A DNA stretch of 64,000 nucleotides from Parapedobacter composti (lineage in GTDB: Bacteria > Bacteroidota > Bacteroidia > Sphingobacteriales > Sphingobacteriaceae): assembly GCF_900112315.1 (NCBI RefSeq), contig NZ_FOLL01000015.1, positions 81,536 through 145,535 of the forward strand, written 5' to 3'. This document shows, piece after piece, positions 33,954-41,809 of the stretch. The stretch's first letter is position 1; each line of letters begins with the position of its first letter. The notes beneath the pieces are model-generated. The model did not search any database. It worked only from the letters and a program-made list of their open reading frames with translations, and was not told where the DNA came from. The translations under genes and the position numbers were made by a program.

Positions 33954-36566
33954 CTACACCTTGTCTTTGCTTTTCCGGTGTCGGTACCATCGCCACCCAA
34001 TTCCAAGCAGGCACAACATCCCGAGGCCCACTAACGGGTAGTACCAGCGCGATCGGCCAGGCAGTGTAATCCGGGTTTCCACCCCGGTGTAATTGAGGGT
34101 TGCCCAGTACCAAGGGTTTCGGCGGGCGGGTGGAGCTTCTTGGAGATAGTGTTGCTTCGCACGGGCGAGAGCCAGCGAAGGGACTTCATAATCGGCCAAC
34201 TGTTCGTAAAACAACGCCATGAACTGCGGCATAGTCGCATCATCCACCGGCCAATACGCCGCAATGACACCCAATACACCTTTACTGATGAACGCTTTGT
34301 TGAGGCTTTCCAAACCTTCGGCCTGAACGGCAACGCCTGCGGCCGTATGGCAGGCAGAGAGGACGACCAATGGGGATTGGGAAATGGAGTAACGTAACTT
34401 ATCCAACGTAAAGGGTTGGTTGAAGGCGAGATAAGGTGATGTGTTGTTTCCTGTTACGGCATGTGCGGCGATATGCAGCAAAGCCCCGTGTTCGAGCGCA
34501 TCCAGCAGCGCGGCGTCAGTCAATGCGTTCCCCTCCATGATCCGGCCGTGGAAGCGTTTGGCCAGCAGCTGCTTTTCGGCCGCTACGGAAGGCAGGTCGG
34601 GTAGCTCTCCCCCATAGTCGGATCTGGCAAAACAATGTATATCCGGCTGGAAACTGGTGCCGGTCGTATGCCGCTGGTTAAGCAACAAGGTATAGGTATA
34701 GCTGATGGGATACTGCTCAGCCAGGAACTGACCGTCTGCCATCAGCGCATCAAAAGGCAGCGTAAACAGGATACCGTCCAGGGAAATGACGAGTTCGCTA
34801 TGCGGCTGTTCACCGATAAACGGCAACAGTGTTTCCCGCAGGCTGTGTGCTTCCTGTTGGTAGGCGTGAGGAGCATTCTCGTAGGCATCGGGCCCCTTAT
34901 GGAAGTATTCGTTCATGAAGCGCCCGACGCGTTGTACGACCTGTTCCACATGTTCTATGGCATGGACATGGTAAGCTCCATCGGCCCGGTATACCGCCAA
35001 TGCCAAGCCGCTGTCAGGCAGGCAATAGCTGACGAGCATGCTGGAATCCGGGATGTGTTCCACAAATCGGCGGAAATCCGCCATAGCCGGCGGGGCGAAA
35101 TCCCGGTCGAAATGCTCCTCCGCAAGTTGCAGCTGGAATGCCGTTTCAGCAATCTGGCGTTGGTATTCGATGCGTTCGGCGGAGTCCGCCGCCGCAGCCA
35201 GTTGGCCGTAGAGGTATTGCAGCCGTTGCCGACTTTCCCGGAGGTCATCCCGCTCGGAGGTATCCCACCGATCTGTGCGGCTCACCTCCTGCAGGAGTTG
35301 CCGTCCCTTGGAAAGTTCAATGAGCCAAAGCATCCGTAGCGCAAGCTCTTGCCGCTCCACCGGATGCGTTTGCCGGGTATACGCCCTGTAAAGGTAGGTC
35401 AGCGCTTCCTGCAGCAATGTTCTGTTCCAAGCCGAGTTCTGGTAGTGGCTCGTTTTGCTGGTAATCAGTTGTTGGGTATAGTAGGCGTGCTCCAGGGCCA
35501 GGGAGTAGTAGTGGATCACCGAATCCGGTGCAGCATGTACGCGAGCCAGGCCCCACAGCGCATCCGTAATGGTGTAGTCGGGTGGTAGCCGGTCTTTGGT
35601 CGCCCCGAGCAGGTGAAGCACACGGTCGAAATCGGAGCGGGCTTCCGTCGGGTGGAGGTCGTATCGGTGTAAATTGCCCCGCATATAGTGATACTTGGCT
35701 TTTTCACGTGCCTTGCTGGTCGGGAAATATGCATCGATCAGGGCAATGGCGCGGTTGACATCATGGAACGCTTCCCGAAATTGACGTTGACCGGCGGCCA
35801 GCGATGCCCGCTGGTGGAGCGCTTCGGTATACCAGAGCAACGTGTCGCCCTGCAGAGGCCTGTCCGACAGCAAGGCCAATGCCCGTGTATTAGCCGTGCG
35901 GGCACTATCTGATTTACCCATTTCCTGATAGCATCGCGCCAGGGTGTTATAGAGCGGAGTTGTCTGCCTGTCGGCCGGATCGAGGTAAGCCAAACCGCTT
36001 TTACAGGTCTGCAACACACGGTCCGGTTGACCCAGTTGCTGGTAAACAATAGCGAGGTTGCTGTAGAGTGCTGCCTGTTGGGCTGGCTGACCGGCCGTGA
36101 GCCGGATCGCTTCCTGCTGGATGTGCAACGCTTTTTCGAGGTCTCCGACTTGCGTGTAGAGGTTGCCCAGGGGTTTGGCGATATACAGCACCCGGTCGGG
36201 GACTGTCAGTTGTTCGGCCGCACAATACGTCAATGCCGTCTCATAATACCGGATGCTTTCGAGAATCCGGCCATGTTCGCGAAGGGCATAGCCGACATTG
36301 AGCAGCAGCCAGGCGTATAGTTCTTTGCCCTCCGGAGAAGCGGGTTGGCGGGGCAACAGATTGATGAACGAATCCGGATGGTGGATGAAGCGTTCCGGAT
36401 GGTCGTAAGCGATGGCCCCGAGCGTATCCAGTATATTGAGCAAGGCTTCTTCATCGATGACGGCCATTGGTTTTTCTTCGTCGCGGGTAGTCTGCGGTCC
36501 GGGCGACTGGCAGGCGGTGAAAGCAACCATAAGGAGGGTCGTATGAAGCAGCCACTTCATCATCAT
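33954..36566 (-). CDS. TPR-CHAT caspase-like protease, membrane lipoprotein
   Basis: An 870-residue protein. Signal and lipobox (MMMKWLLHTTLLMVAFTA-C) are followed by about 350 residues of TPR helices (LYSNLAIVYQQLGQPDRVLQ), a helical linker and a C-terminal CHAT domain, about 560-820. The catalytic pair is intact: His in LLHIAAHAVTG (about 699) and Cys in VVLSACHTAAG (about 738). A membrane helix follows (WYYPLVGLGMLCLLGIGWRW) with a basic tail RHRKSKDKV. Signal plus stop-transfer segment places TPR and CHAT in the periplasm, unlike most cytoplasmic CHAT proteases. The start overlaps the stop of the PKD gene (TGATG), so the two are translationally coupled. Confidence 0.88.
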   Translation of the reverse strand: MMMKWLLHTTLLMVAFTACQSPGPQTTRDEEKPMAVIDEEALLNILDTLGAIAYDHPERFIHHPDSFINLLPRQPASPEGKELYAWLLLNVGYALREHGRILESIRYYETALTYCAAEQLTVPDRVLYIAKPLGNLYTQVGDLEKALHIQQEAIRLTAGQPAQQAALYSNLAIVYQQLGQPDRVLQTCKSGLAYLDPADRQTTPLYNTLARCYQEMGKSDSARTANTRALALLSDRPLQGDTLLWYTEALHQRASLAAGQRQFREAFHDVNRAIALIDAYFPTSKAREKAKYHYMRGNLHRYDLHPTEARSDFDRVLHLLGATKDRLPPDYTITDALWGLARVHAAPDSVIHYYSLALEHAYYTQQLITSKTSHYQNSAWNRTLLQEALTYLYRAYTRQTHPVERQELALRMLWLIELSKGRQLLQEVSRTDRWDTSERDDLRESRQRLQYLYGQLAAAADSAERIEYQRQIAETAFQLQLAEEHFDRDFAPPAMADFRRFVEHIPDSSMLVSYCLPDSGLALAVYRADGAYHVHAIEHVEQVVQRVGRFMNEYFHKGPDAYENAPHAYQQEAHSLRETLLPFIGEQPHSELVISLDGILFTLPFDALMADGQFLAEQYPISYTYTLLLNQRHTTGTSFQPDIHCFARSDYGGELPDLPSVAAEKQLLAKRFHGRIMEGNALTDAALLDALEHGALLHIAAHAVTGNNTSPYLAFNQPFTLDKLRYSISQSPLVVLSACHTAAGVAVQAEGLESLNKAFISKGVLGVIAAYWPVDDATMPQFMALFYEQLADYEVPSLALARAKQHYLQEAPPARRNPWYWATLNYTGVETRITLPGRSRWYYPLVGLGMLCLLGIGWRWYRHRKSKDKV

Positions 36567-38557
36567 CAGAAACGCCAGGCTACGTACAGGTGGGTAGCTT
36601 GGCCTTGCCCCGCGCCATACACATAGCGCAGTCCGGATACGGGCCCCAGATAGGTACGTCCCACGTTGACATCGACGAACGGCTGCACATACAGCCGACC
36701 CCTGGCGAGTCGGTCGGTCGTATGGAGCCGCTCCACTTCCACCATTTCGGGATCACTTTGTACGTGGTAGGTACGGCTTTCCCGATAGGCGGTATTGACG
36801 GAGGTTTCCGCTAATGCACCGATCCCTGCGGAAACCAAACTGTTGAAGTTATAACGGATGTGCAGCGGTACGATACGCAGCTGCAGGAACCGCGAGGAAA
36901 CCAACCGGTCATAACTGAAATACGGCATCGGTTCGGGTTGGCCGCTCCGTTCCACTGGAATTTCGATAGCCCCCTCCTCCGGGATACCACGTGCCGCCGA
37001 TCCGGCCCGGTACGTGTTGGCGTACAACTCCACCTGCCAGTACAGCTTTCGGTAGGGCGCCAGGGGTGCCAAACCGATGCCGAACATCATCCCCGGATTG
37101 ACGGAGGCTTCATCGCTACGCCACGTTTCCGGCCGTTTGAGGAACTGATGGTATCCGGCAAAAACGATGGGCGATAGGCTTTTGCGAAACCGGCTTGTTG
37201 CCATATTGGTGACGATGGGGTCGTTTTTATCAAAGAAGATATGTGTTTGCCCCTTAAAGGCACGATTTGGCAGCCTTTTTTTGGGTTGAACACGGAACCG
37301 GATAAAGCCCCGGGTGCTGTCCTTATCGTGTACATCGGGCGCTTTCGATCCCGGCAGTGCAATGTCCTTGAAGTGGAATACCAGCGTGTCTTCACCCCGG
37401 ATCTCGTAATGATAGCAACCCACGCTCTGTCCGGTGAGACAGGTGTCACACTGCGGATACAGGTTGAGCAGCTCCAAGGTTGAGAGGTCGAGCACATCCG
37501 GCAACTTGACCTCCAGGCGGATGTTTTTCGCATCGCCTTCCCCATCGTTCTGGAATTGTACTTTATAGGTGAGCGCTTTGCGCCTGGCCAATGCCCGGTA
37601 ACGCATCCGCGACTGCTTTACAGACATTTTGTTGGGGTCGTGCGAGGTCACGACCGGCACGTCCAGTTGGTGTATCCGAGCCGGGCCTTCTTTCGGGATA
37701 AATACTCCGGTGATGGTCACTGTAGCGTTTGTGTCGGTGAGCATTTCGGGCGTGATGTCCAGGTTGATGAGCGAAAACTGGGCATCGGCACTACCGTCTA
37801 CCTCGTATCCCGTAACCGTTTTGTAACTGCCATACAGGTCTGCAAAATAGTCGACCGCCTCATTTCCGGTAAATTCTACTTCTTCAAACACACCATAATC
37901 CGGGCTGCCGCTTTGTGTGACCGACACGCTGGGGACACCGGCCCACAGGCCTTTCAAAGTCCGGGAATCGTCGATTGGAATGACCCGTTCACCGTTGTAG
38001 GCCGACTGCCCGGCCAGGACAAAGCCCTCGGGGCCGAAGATTTTTTCATTGGTGAGCAGGAACACCGTCCCTTTTTCGCCGGTTTTGACGCCAGCGATGA
38101 CCACCATATCCTCCCCCGGTAACGCGTTTGCATTTTTAGAGAGCTTGAACGTGCCGTCCGGGCCGAAGAAATGCTGTTCCGCTCCCGACGCTACCTTTTG
38201 GGGGGCCGCTTTGGAAGCGTCTATCTTGATTTTCCGGGTAGGCCGCTTAGGGCGGGGACCATTATCGTAGTTGCTTACCGTGTAGAGCGTTACCTCATAC
38301 TCGCCGGGTTCGGTATATTGGTGTTCCGGTGCTTCGTCCATACTGAAATGGCCGTCACCAAAGTCCCACAGGTACGTATAAAACGGTGCGCGGCCACCGG
38401 GTATGCCAGCCAGTTCAGGCAGTTCGGGCTTGAACAGTACCCGAGTTCCTGCAAAATCGAAGTTGATGCGTGCTTCCACCGTATCAGCCCCGGAAGCAAA
38501 TGCGGATGCGGCAATGGTGAAAAGGAGGCCAACGGAGATGTATAGGCTTTTGCTCAT
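36566..38557 (-). CDS. PKD-domain protein with DUF11-like region and predicted C-terminal beta-barrel
   Basis: A 663-residue exported protein (MSKSLYISVGLLFTIAASAF, cleavage near ASG). The order is: PKD domain at about 30-115 (FYTYLWDFGDGHFSMDEAPE, HQYTEPGEYEVTLYTV); a beta-rich region; a DUF11/DUF7619-like domain opening SHDPNKMSVKQSRMRYRALA, then LTYKVQFQNDGEGDAKNIRL; and about 200 residues of amphipathic strands ending HLYVAWRF, a C-terminal Phe typical of outer-membrane barrels. It looks like a surface or outer-membrane sensor or scaffold. It is divergent from the sigma gene across 89 bp and coupled to the CHAT gene. No known named family covers the whole protein. Confidence 0.78.
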   Translation of the reverse strand: MSKSLYISVGLLFTIAASAFASGADTVEARINFDFAGTRVLFKPELPELAGIPGGRAPFYTYLWDFGDGHFSMDEAPEHQYTEPGEYEVTLYTVSNYDNGPRPKRPTRKIKIDASKAAPQKVASGAEQHFFGPDGTFKLSKNANALPGEDMVVIAGVKTGEKGTVFLLTNEKIFGPEGFVLAGQSAYNGERVIPIDDSRTLKGLWAGVPSVSVTQSGSPDYGVFEEVEFTGNEAVDYFADLYGSYKTVTGYEVDGSADAQFSLINLDITPEMLTDTNATVTITGVFIPKEGPARIHQLDVPVVTSHDPNKMSVKQSRMRYRALARRKALTYKVQFQNDGEGDAKNIRLEVKLPDVLDLSTLELLNLYPQCDTCLTGQSVGCYHYEIRGEDTLVFHFKDIALPGSKAPDVHDKDSTRGFIRFRVQPKKRLPNRAFKGQTHIFFDKNDPIVTNMATSRFRKSLSPIVFAGYHQFLKRPETWRSDEASVNPGMMFGIGLAPLAPYRKLYWQVELYANTYRAGSAARGIPEEGAIEIPVERSGQPEPMPYFSYDRLVSSRFLQLRIVPLHIRYNFNSLVSAGIGALAETSVNTAYRESRTYHVQSDPEMVEVERLHTTDRLARGRLYVQPFVDVNVGRTYLGPVSGLRYVYGAGQGQATHLYVAWRF

Positions 38558-38595
38558 TACGTCGTATTTTTAATCCATCGCATTTTAGTTCTGTG

Positions 38596-38609
38596 CCCTA
38601 AAAATAGGG
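38596..38609. promoter_or_regulatory. Palindrome in the divergent sigma/PKD promoter region
   Basis: CCCTA AAAA TAGGG is a perfect 5-bp inverted repeat centred between the PKD start (38557, minus) and the sigma start (38647, plus), in an 89-bp AT-rich gap. A single regulator bound here could control both operons. Confidence 0.35.
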
Positions 38610-38646
38610 AAATTTTTTATCTTTATGGCTTTAATACGATCATATA

Positions 38647-39210
38647 ATGCATCCCGACCAACGATTTATCACCTGCCTACAGCAAAACGACAGCCGCGGC
38701 ATTGCCGAAATTTACCGGTTATATGCCTCTAAGATCAGCCGCATGATCCGATACAATAGTGGTGACGAAGCGGATGCGGCCGACATCATGCAGGAAGCAT
38801 TGGTAGACATCTACCGGATGAGTGCCGATGGCCGGTTTGTGCTCACTTGTCCGTTCGAGGCTTTTCTGGTCACCATCTGCAAGCGCAAATGGCTGAATGT
38901 GTTGAAAAAAAGGGCATCCAGCCCGGTAACAAAATCGATCGACGATGGATTTAACTTTGATAAGGACGATGAAGCCGAAGCTGGCCGGCATGCCGAGCAG
39001 CTGGAGCGGGAGCACACGGTGATGCAGTTACTGGCCAATATGGGCGATCGGTGCCGGGAAATCATCCAAGCCTGCATGGGCAAGGAGCACCAGGAACAGG
39101 TAGCCGAACGACTGGGACTGACCTATGCCTACCTGCGCAAGAAGAAGAGCGAATGTATGGGGAAATTGGGACAGTTGGTGAAGAAACACCCCCTATTTAA
39201 ACGAAATTGA
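38647..39210 (+). CDS. ECF-type sigma-70 factor of the CHAT module
   Basis: A 187-residue sigma factor. Region 2 reads IAEIYRLYASKISRMIRYNS then ADAADIMQEALVDIYRMSAD and FEAFLVTICKRKWLNVLKKR. Region 4 reads LANMGDRCREIIQACMGKEH and the helix-turn-helix EQVAERLGLTYAYLRKKKSE. It differs from the FecI-type factor at 22981 and is not followed by fecR or susC. The next gene, starting 2 bp after its stop, encodes a membrane protein with an anti-sigma-like N-terminus. It is likely to control its own operon and the divergent PKD-CHAT operon. Confidence 0.9.
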   Translation: MHPDQRFITCLQQNDSRGIAEIYRLYASKISRMIRYNSGDEADAADIMQEALVDIYRMSADGRFVLTCPFEAFLVTICKRKWLNVLKKRASSPVTKSIDDGFNFDKDDEAEAGRHAEQLEREHTVMQLLANMGDRCREIIQACMGKEHQEQVAERLGLTYAYLRKKKSECMGKLGQLVKKHPLFKRN

Positions 39211-39212
39211 TC

Positions 39213-39932
39213 ATGGCAGCATTTTTTGAACAGATTCAGGATTATCTGGACGGTACACTTGCGGTGGAAGAGCGGCAGGCTTTCGAACAGCAACTGAAGG
39301 AAGACGGGGCCCTTCGGGAGGAGCTGGCCCTGCAGCGTGAATTACGGGATCTCATCACGAAGCACCGGGCTGCCGAAGCCGGCGTGTCCGCCCTGGAAGC
39401 GACCTTGCGGCAGGTACGGGCAGCCTATGAAGCAGAAGGGCCGAAGAAAAAGCCGGGTGTCATCCGGCTCCTGCTACCGGCCATTGCGGTTGCCGCCTGC
39501 TTGTTGGCCGTATTTAACTACGTCGGTTTTTTTGAGCCGGATTTTGAACAACTGCCCGAGATGGCTACATCGATAACCCGGGATGGCGGAGCGGATTCCA
39601 CCTATCAGCAGGCAGTTTCTGCGTTCAACGAGGGCGATTACCAAACGAGTATCAGGTTGCTGGACGGGTTGGTATCCGATGACACGAGCGTTGTGCGATA
39701 CCGGTATTATCGCGGTCTCAGTCATCTTGGACTTGCGCAGTATCGCAAGGCGATAACTGACCTAAAACCGATTGCCGACGGGCCGTCTGTATTTGCGGGC
39801 GATGCCAGTTATTTTACTGCCGTGGCATGGTGGCGATTGGGGGATCACGACGAAGCGCTGTCGTATGTGGAAAGGGTAACGGAAACAAGTGACTATCACA
39901 AAAAAGCGGAACGGTTGAAGAAAAAGCTCTAA
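39213..39932 (+). CDS. Anti-sigma-like membrane protein with periplasmic TPR tail
   Basis: From ATG 39213 the protein has 239 residues; a TTG at 39207 would overlap the sigma stop. The N-terminus, MAAFFEQIQDYLDGTLAVEE then RQAFEQQLKEDGALREELAL, is the acidic helical pattern of Bacteroidota anti-sigma factors. A basic patch (GPKKKPG) precedes one membrane helix (VIRLLLPAIAVAACLLAVFN, about 80-100), which puts the N-terminus in the cytoplasm. The remaining 130 residues are TPR-like (YQQAVSAFNEGDYQTSIRLL, YYRGLSHLGLAQYRKAITDL) and periplasmic. The TPR tail could meet the periplasmic TPR-CHAT protease. The anti-sigma role is inferred from position and topology. Confidence 0.75.
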   Translation: MAAFFEQIQDYLDGTLAVEERQAFEQQLKEDGALREELALQRELRDLITKHRAAEAGVSALEATLRQVRAAYEAEGPKKKPGVIRLLLPAIAVAACLLAVFNYVGFFEPDFEQLPEMATSITRDGGADSTYQQAVSAFNEGDYQTSIRLLDGLVSDDTSVVRYRYYRGLSHLGLAQYRKAITDLKPIADGPSVFAGDASYFTAVAWWRLGDHDEALSYVERVTETSDYHKKAERLKKKL

Positions 39933-39956
39933 GTGAGGTATCCCTTGGGGGGTAAC

Positions 39957-40088
39957 AATCAGTATCTGGGGTTGCTGCGATGCGTTCTCTTTGGAAAATC
40001 CGTTCTTGCGCAACCCGTCTTCCTGGAAGGTCTGGAAGTAAAGCGTCGTGACGTCGTAAAACACGATGTCGAAATCGAATGAATGATT
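39957..40088 (-). mobile_element. IS1634-like transposase, central fragment
   Basis: On the minus strand directly after murF the sequence reads HSFDFDIVFYDVTTLYFQTF, then QEDGLRKNGFSKENASQQPQ and ILI. This is the central DDE-region signature of IS1634-type transposases (DVTTLYFE, LRKNGFSK, QQPQI). Both sides are cut. It begins inside or right at the murF stop codon. Confidence 0.7.
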
Positions 40089-41388
40089 AAAGTGTGTCCA
40101 TCAATTGCTCAAAAGCCATCCCACGGGAGGCCTTAAGCAGCACCAGCGCTCCGTTGATGGGACGTTGTTGCAGGGCGGCTTTGACCGCATCGGTGGTTTC
40201 ATAAAATTCAGCGCCTTCCTGTTGATGGCGGTAAAACGCTTTGCCCGCAAAGATCACCCGCGAAGGGTTCAGGGCCAAAGCGGTGTTTACCACCTTGCCA
40301 TGTTCTTCATGCGACTCATCGCCCATTTCAAACATGTCGCCCAGAATGATCACTTTTTTGTCGGCGTCCAGCAGGCGGAGGTTTTCCAAAGCTGCGGCCA
40401 TGCTGCTGGCATTGGCGTTGTAATAATCGCTGATAACGGTATTGTGCGCGGTTTTGGTGAGCTGTGAACGGTTGTTGGCCGGGCTGTAGCCGGATAAACC
40501 TTGGTTGATGGTGTCTGGACTGAGACCGAAATGATGGCCTATGCAGGCTGCTGCCAAGATGTTTTCGGTATTGTAAGATCCCGCAAGCTGGGTTTGGACG
40601 ACATGGCTTGCCAGGCTTCCGTGGGTTTGCCACCTTACTTGCAGCAGCGGATTGGCGGATACCAGTTCGCCCCGGAGGTCATTCCCTTCAGTAAAGCCAT
40701 AGGTAACCACCTTATCAATGCGGCGTGCGGCGGCCATCTCGCTGAGCAATGGGTTATCCTGCTGAAGAAACACGGTGCCGTAATGCATTGCCAAATAGTC
40801 GTATAGCTCGCCTTTGGTTTTCTTTACGCCTTCAAAACCACCGAACCCTTCGAGATGGGCCTTGCCTACATTGGTAATCAGTCCGTGTGTGGGTTGGGCG
40901 ATGCCGCATAGGAAGGCGATTTCACCGGGATGATTAGCCCCCATCTCCACGATCGCGAGCTCCACTTGTGTGTCAATGGAAAGCACTGTAAGCGGTACGC
41001 CGATGTGGTTGTTTAGGTTGCCCTTGGTAGCATAGGTCTTGAACTGACGGGATAAGACCGCTTGTACTAACTCTTTGGTGGTGGTTTTACCGTTAGAACC
41101 GGTGATACCGATAAAGGGAATGTTTAGTTGCGTGCGATGGTGCCGCGCTAATGCTTGCAGTGCAGCCAAGACATCGGGTACCAGTAGAAAGCGCTCGTCC
41201 TGCTGGTATTGGGGGTCGTCAATAATGGCATACCGGGCCCCCTTTTCAAGAGCCTCCTCCGCAAAGGCATTACCGTTGAAGTTGGTCCCTTTTATAGCAA
41301 AAAAGAGGCTGTCCGGCTGGATATGCCGGGTGTCTGTACTGATGCGTGGATGCGCAAGGAAATACGGGTATAACGCTGCCGGTTCCAT
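40087..41388 (-). CDS. murF: UDP-N-acetylmuramoyl-tripeptide--D-alanyl-D-alanine ligase
   Basis: A 433-residue cytoplasmic Mur ligase of normal length. It adds D-Ala-D-Ala to UDP-MurNAc-tripeptide, the last cytoplasmic step of peptidoglycan precursor synthesis. The ATP-binding loop is ITGSNGKTTTKELVQAVL (about residue 103), with VEMGANHPGEI, TNVGKAHLEGFGGFEGVKKT and DYYNANASSMAAAL as further family motifs. The C-terminus ends QLMDTL. The stop codon falls at the joint with a transposase fragment: the duplicate at 29946 ends CTG-TAA, this copy CTT-TAA. The gene product therefore seems unharmed. Confidence 0.97.
   Translation of the reverse strand: MEPAALYPYFLAHPRISTDTRHIQPDSLFFAIKGTNFNGNAFAEEALEKGARYAIIDDPQYQQDERFLLVPDVLAALQALARHHRTQLNIPFIGITGSNGKTTTKELVQAVLSRQFKTYATKGNLNNHIGVPLTVLSIDTQVELAIVEMGANHPGEIAFLCGIAQPTHGLITNVGKAHLEGFGGFEGVKKTKGELYDYLAMHYGTVFLQQDNPLLSEMAAARRIDKVVTYGFTEGNDLRGELVSANPLLQVRWQTHGSLASHVVQTQLAGSYNTENILAAACIGHHFGLSPDTINQGLSGYSPANNRSQLTKTAHNTVISDYYNANASSMAAALENLRLLDADKKVIILGDMFEMGDESHEEHGKVVNTALALNPSRVIFAGKAFYRHQQEGAEFYETTDAVKAALQQRPINGALVLLKASRGMAFEQLMDTL
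40091..40220 (+). repeat. 130-bp murF 3' end (copy 2, within murF)
   Basis: Identical to 29946-30075 and in direct orientation. Identity stops at the transposase joint on the left and at TTCCT|GTTGATG inside murF on the right. See copy 1. Confidence 0.95.
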
Positions 41389-41408
41389 ACTGCAAAGTTA
41401 GCGCAATA

Positions 41409-41531
41409 TTACGACTTCTGTACGCCTGTTATGTCATTCTGCCCCGTGTTATCCTTTATTTTCTGTTGGCCGTATGTCACGGCAATACTTAAACAGGAAA
41501 AAACGATCAGGAGTACTTGTCTTTTTTTCAT
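41409..41531 (-). CDS. Small 40-residue secreted peptide or gene remnant
   Basis: An open frame from ATG 41531 begins MKKRQVLLIVFSCLSIAVTY and continues GQQKIKDNTGQNDITGVQKS to a stop 20 bp before murF. The first 21 residues form a convincing signal peptide with cleavage after TYG or GQ. The mature part would have only about 19 polar residues. It may be a real small exported peptide or the start of a deleted exported protein. No homologue was recognised. Confidence 0.4.
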   Translation of the reverse strand: MKKRQVLLIVFSCLSIAVTYGQQKIKDNTGQNDITGVQKS

Positions 41532-41809
41532 AATCAGCCGATGAGGGGGTGGAAATAATGGGAAGTTAGCTGGTTTGTTTTAACTAATTTGCGTTTCAAT
41601 AGTAAAAATAACCTGTTATTGTTAAAAAAACCAAATCAAATTGTTAAAAAATCGAAAGGCACCTGCTTCTGCAACTTTTTGACTGTAAACCCCAAAACGG
41701 TTAGATTGTTTTAAATTTTTTGCTTAATCTTGCTTCCGCTAAATATAAGCCTTTTTTAAACGCAGGGAGTGGTGGTCGGAGTGGCACCATAAAGGCCGCC
41801 AAAATATAA
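41532..41809. other. AT-rich leader before the cell-wall operon
   Basis: This 278-bp stretch is strongly AT-rich and shows no coding pattern. It holds the promoter of the nine-gene plus-strand operon and, in the other direction, that of the small peptide gene and murF. Confidence 0.5.
41678..41709 (+). promoter_or_regulatory. Candidate promoter of the murein-peptide operon
   Basis: TTTG (41678-41681), 20 bp, then TAGATTGT (41702-41709) is close to the Bacteroidota pattern TTTG-N19/20-TAnnTTTG. It would give a leader of roughly 95 nt before the amidase start at 41810. Confidence 0.35.

Noticed and set aside
34635..35339. Open frame of 234 codons on the plus strand
   Set aside because: Antisense to the CHAT gene, which has complete catalytic motifs; no family resemblance in the translation.
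39947..39956. Third copy of the GGGGGTAAC element
   Set aside because: Only the first nine bases agree; the TGATTTA block and spacing are missing and it overlaps the edge of a transposase fragment.
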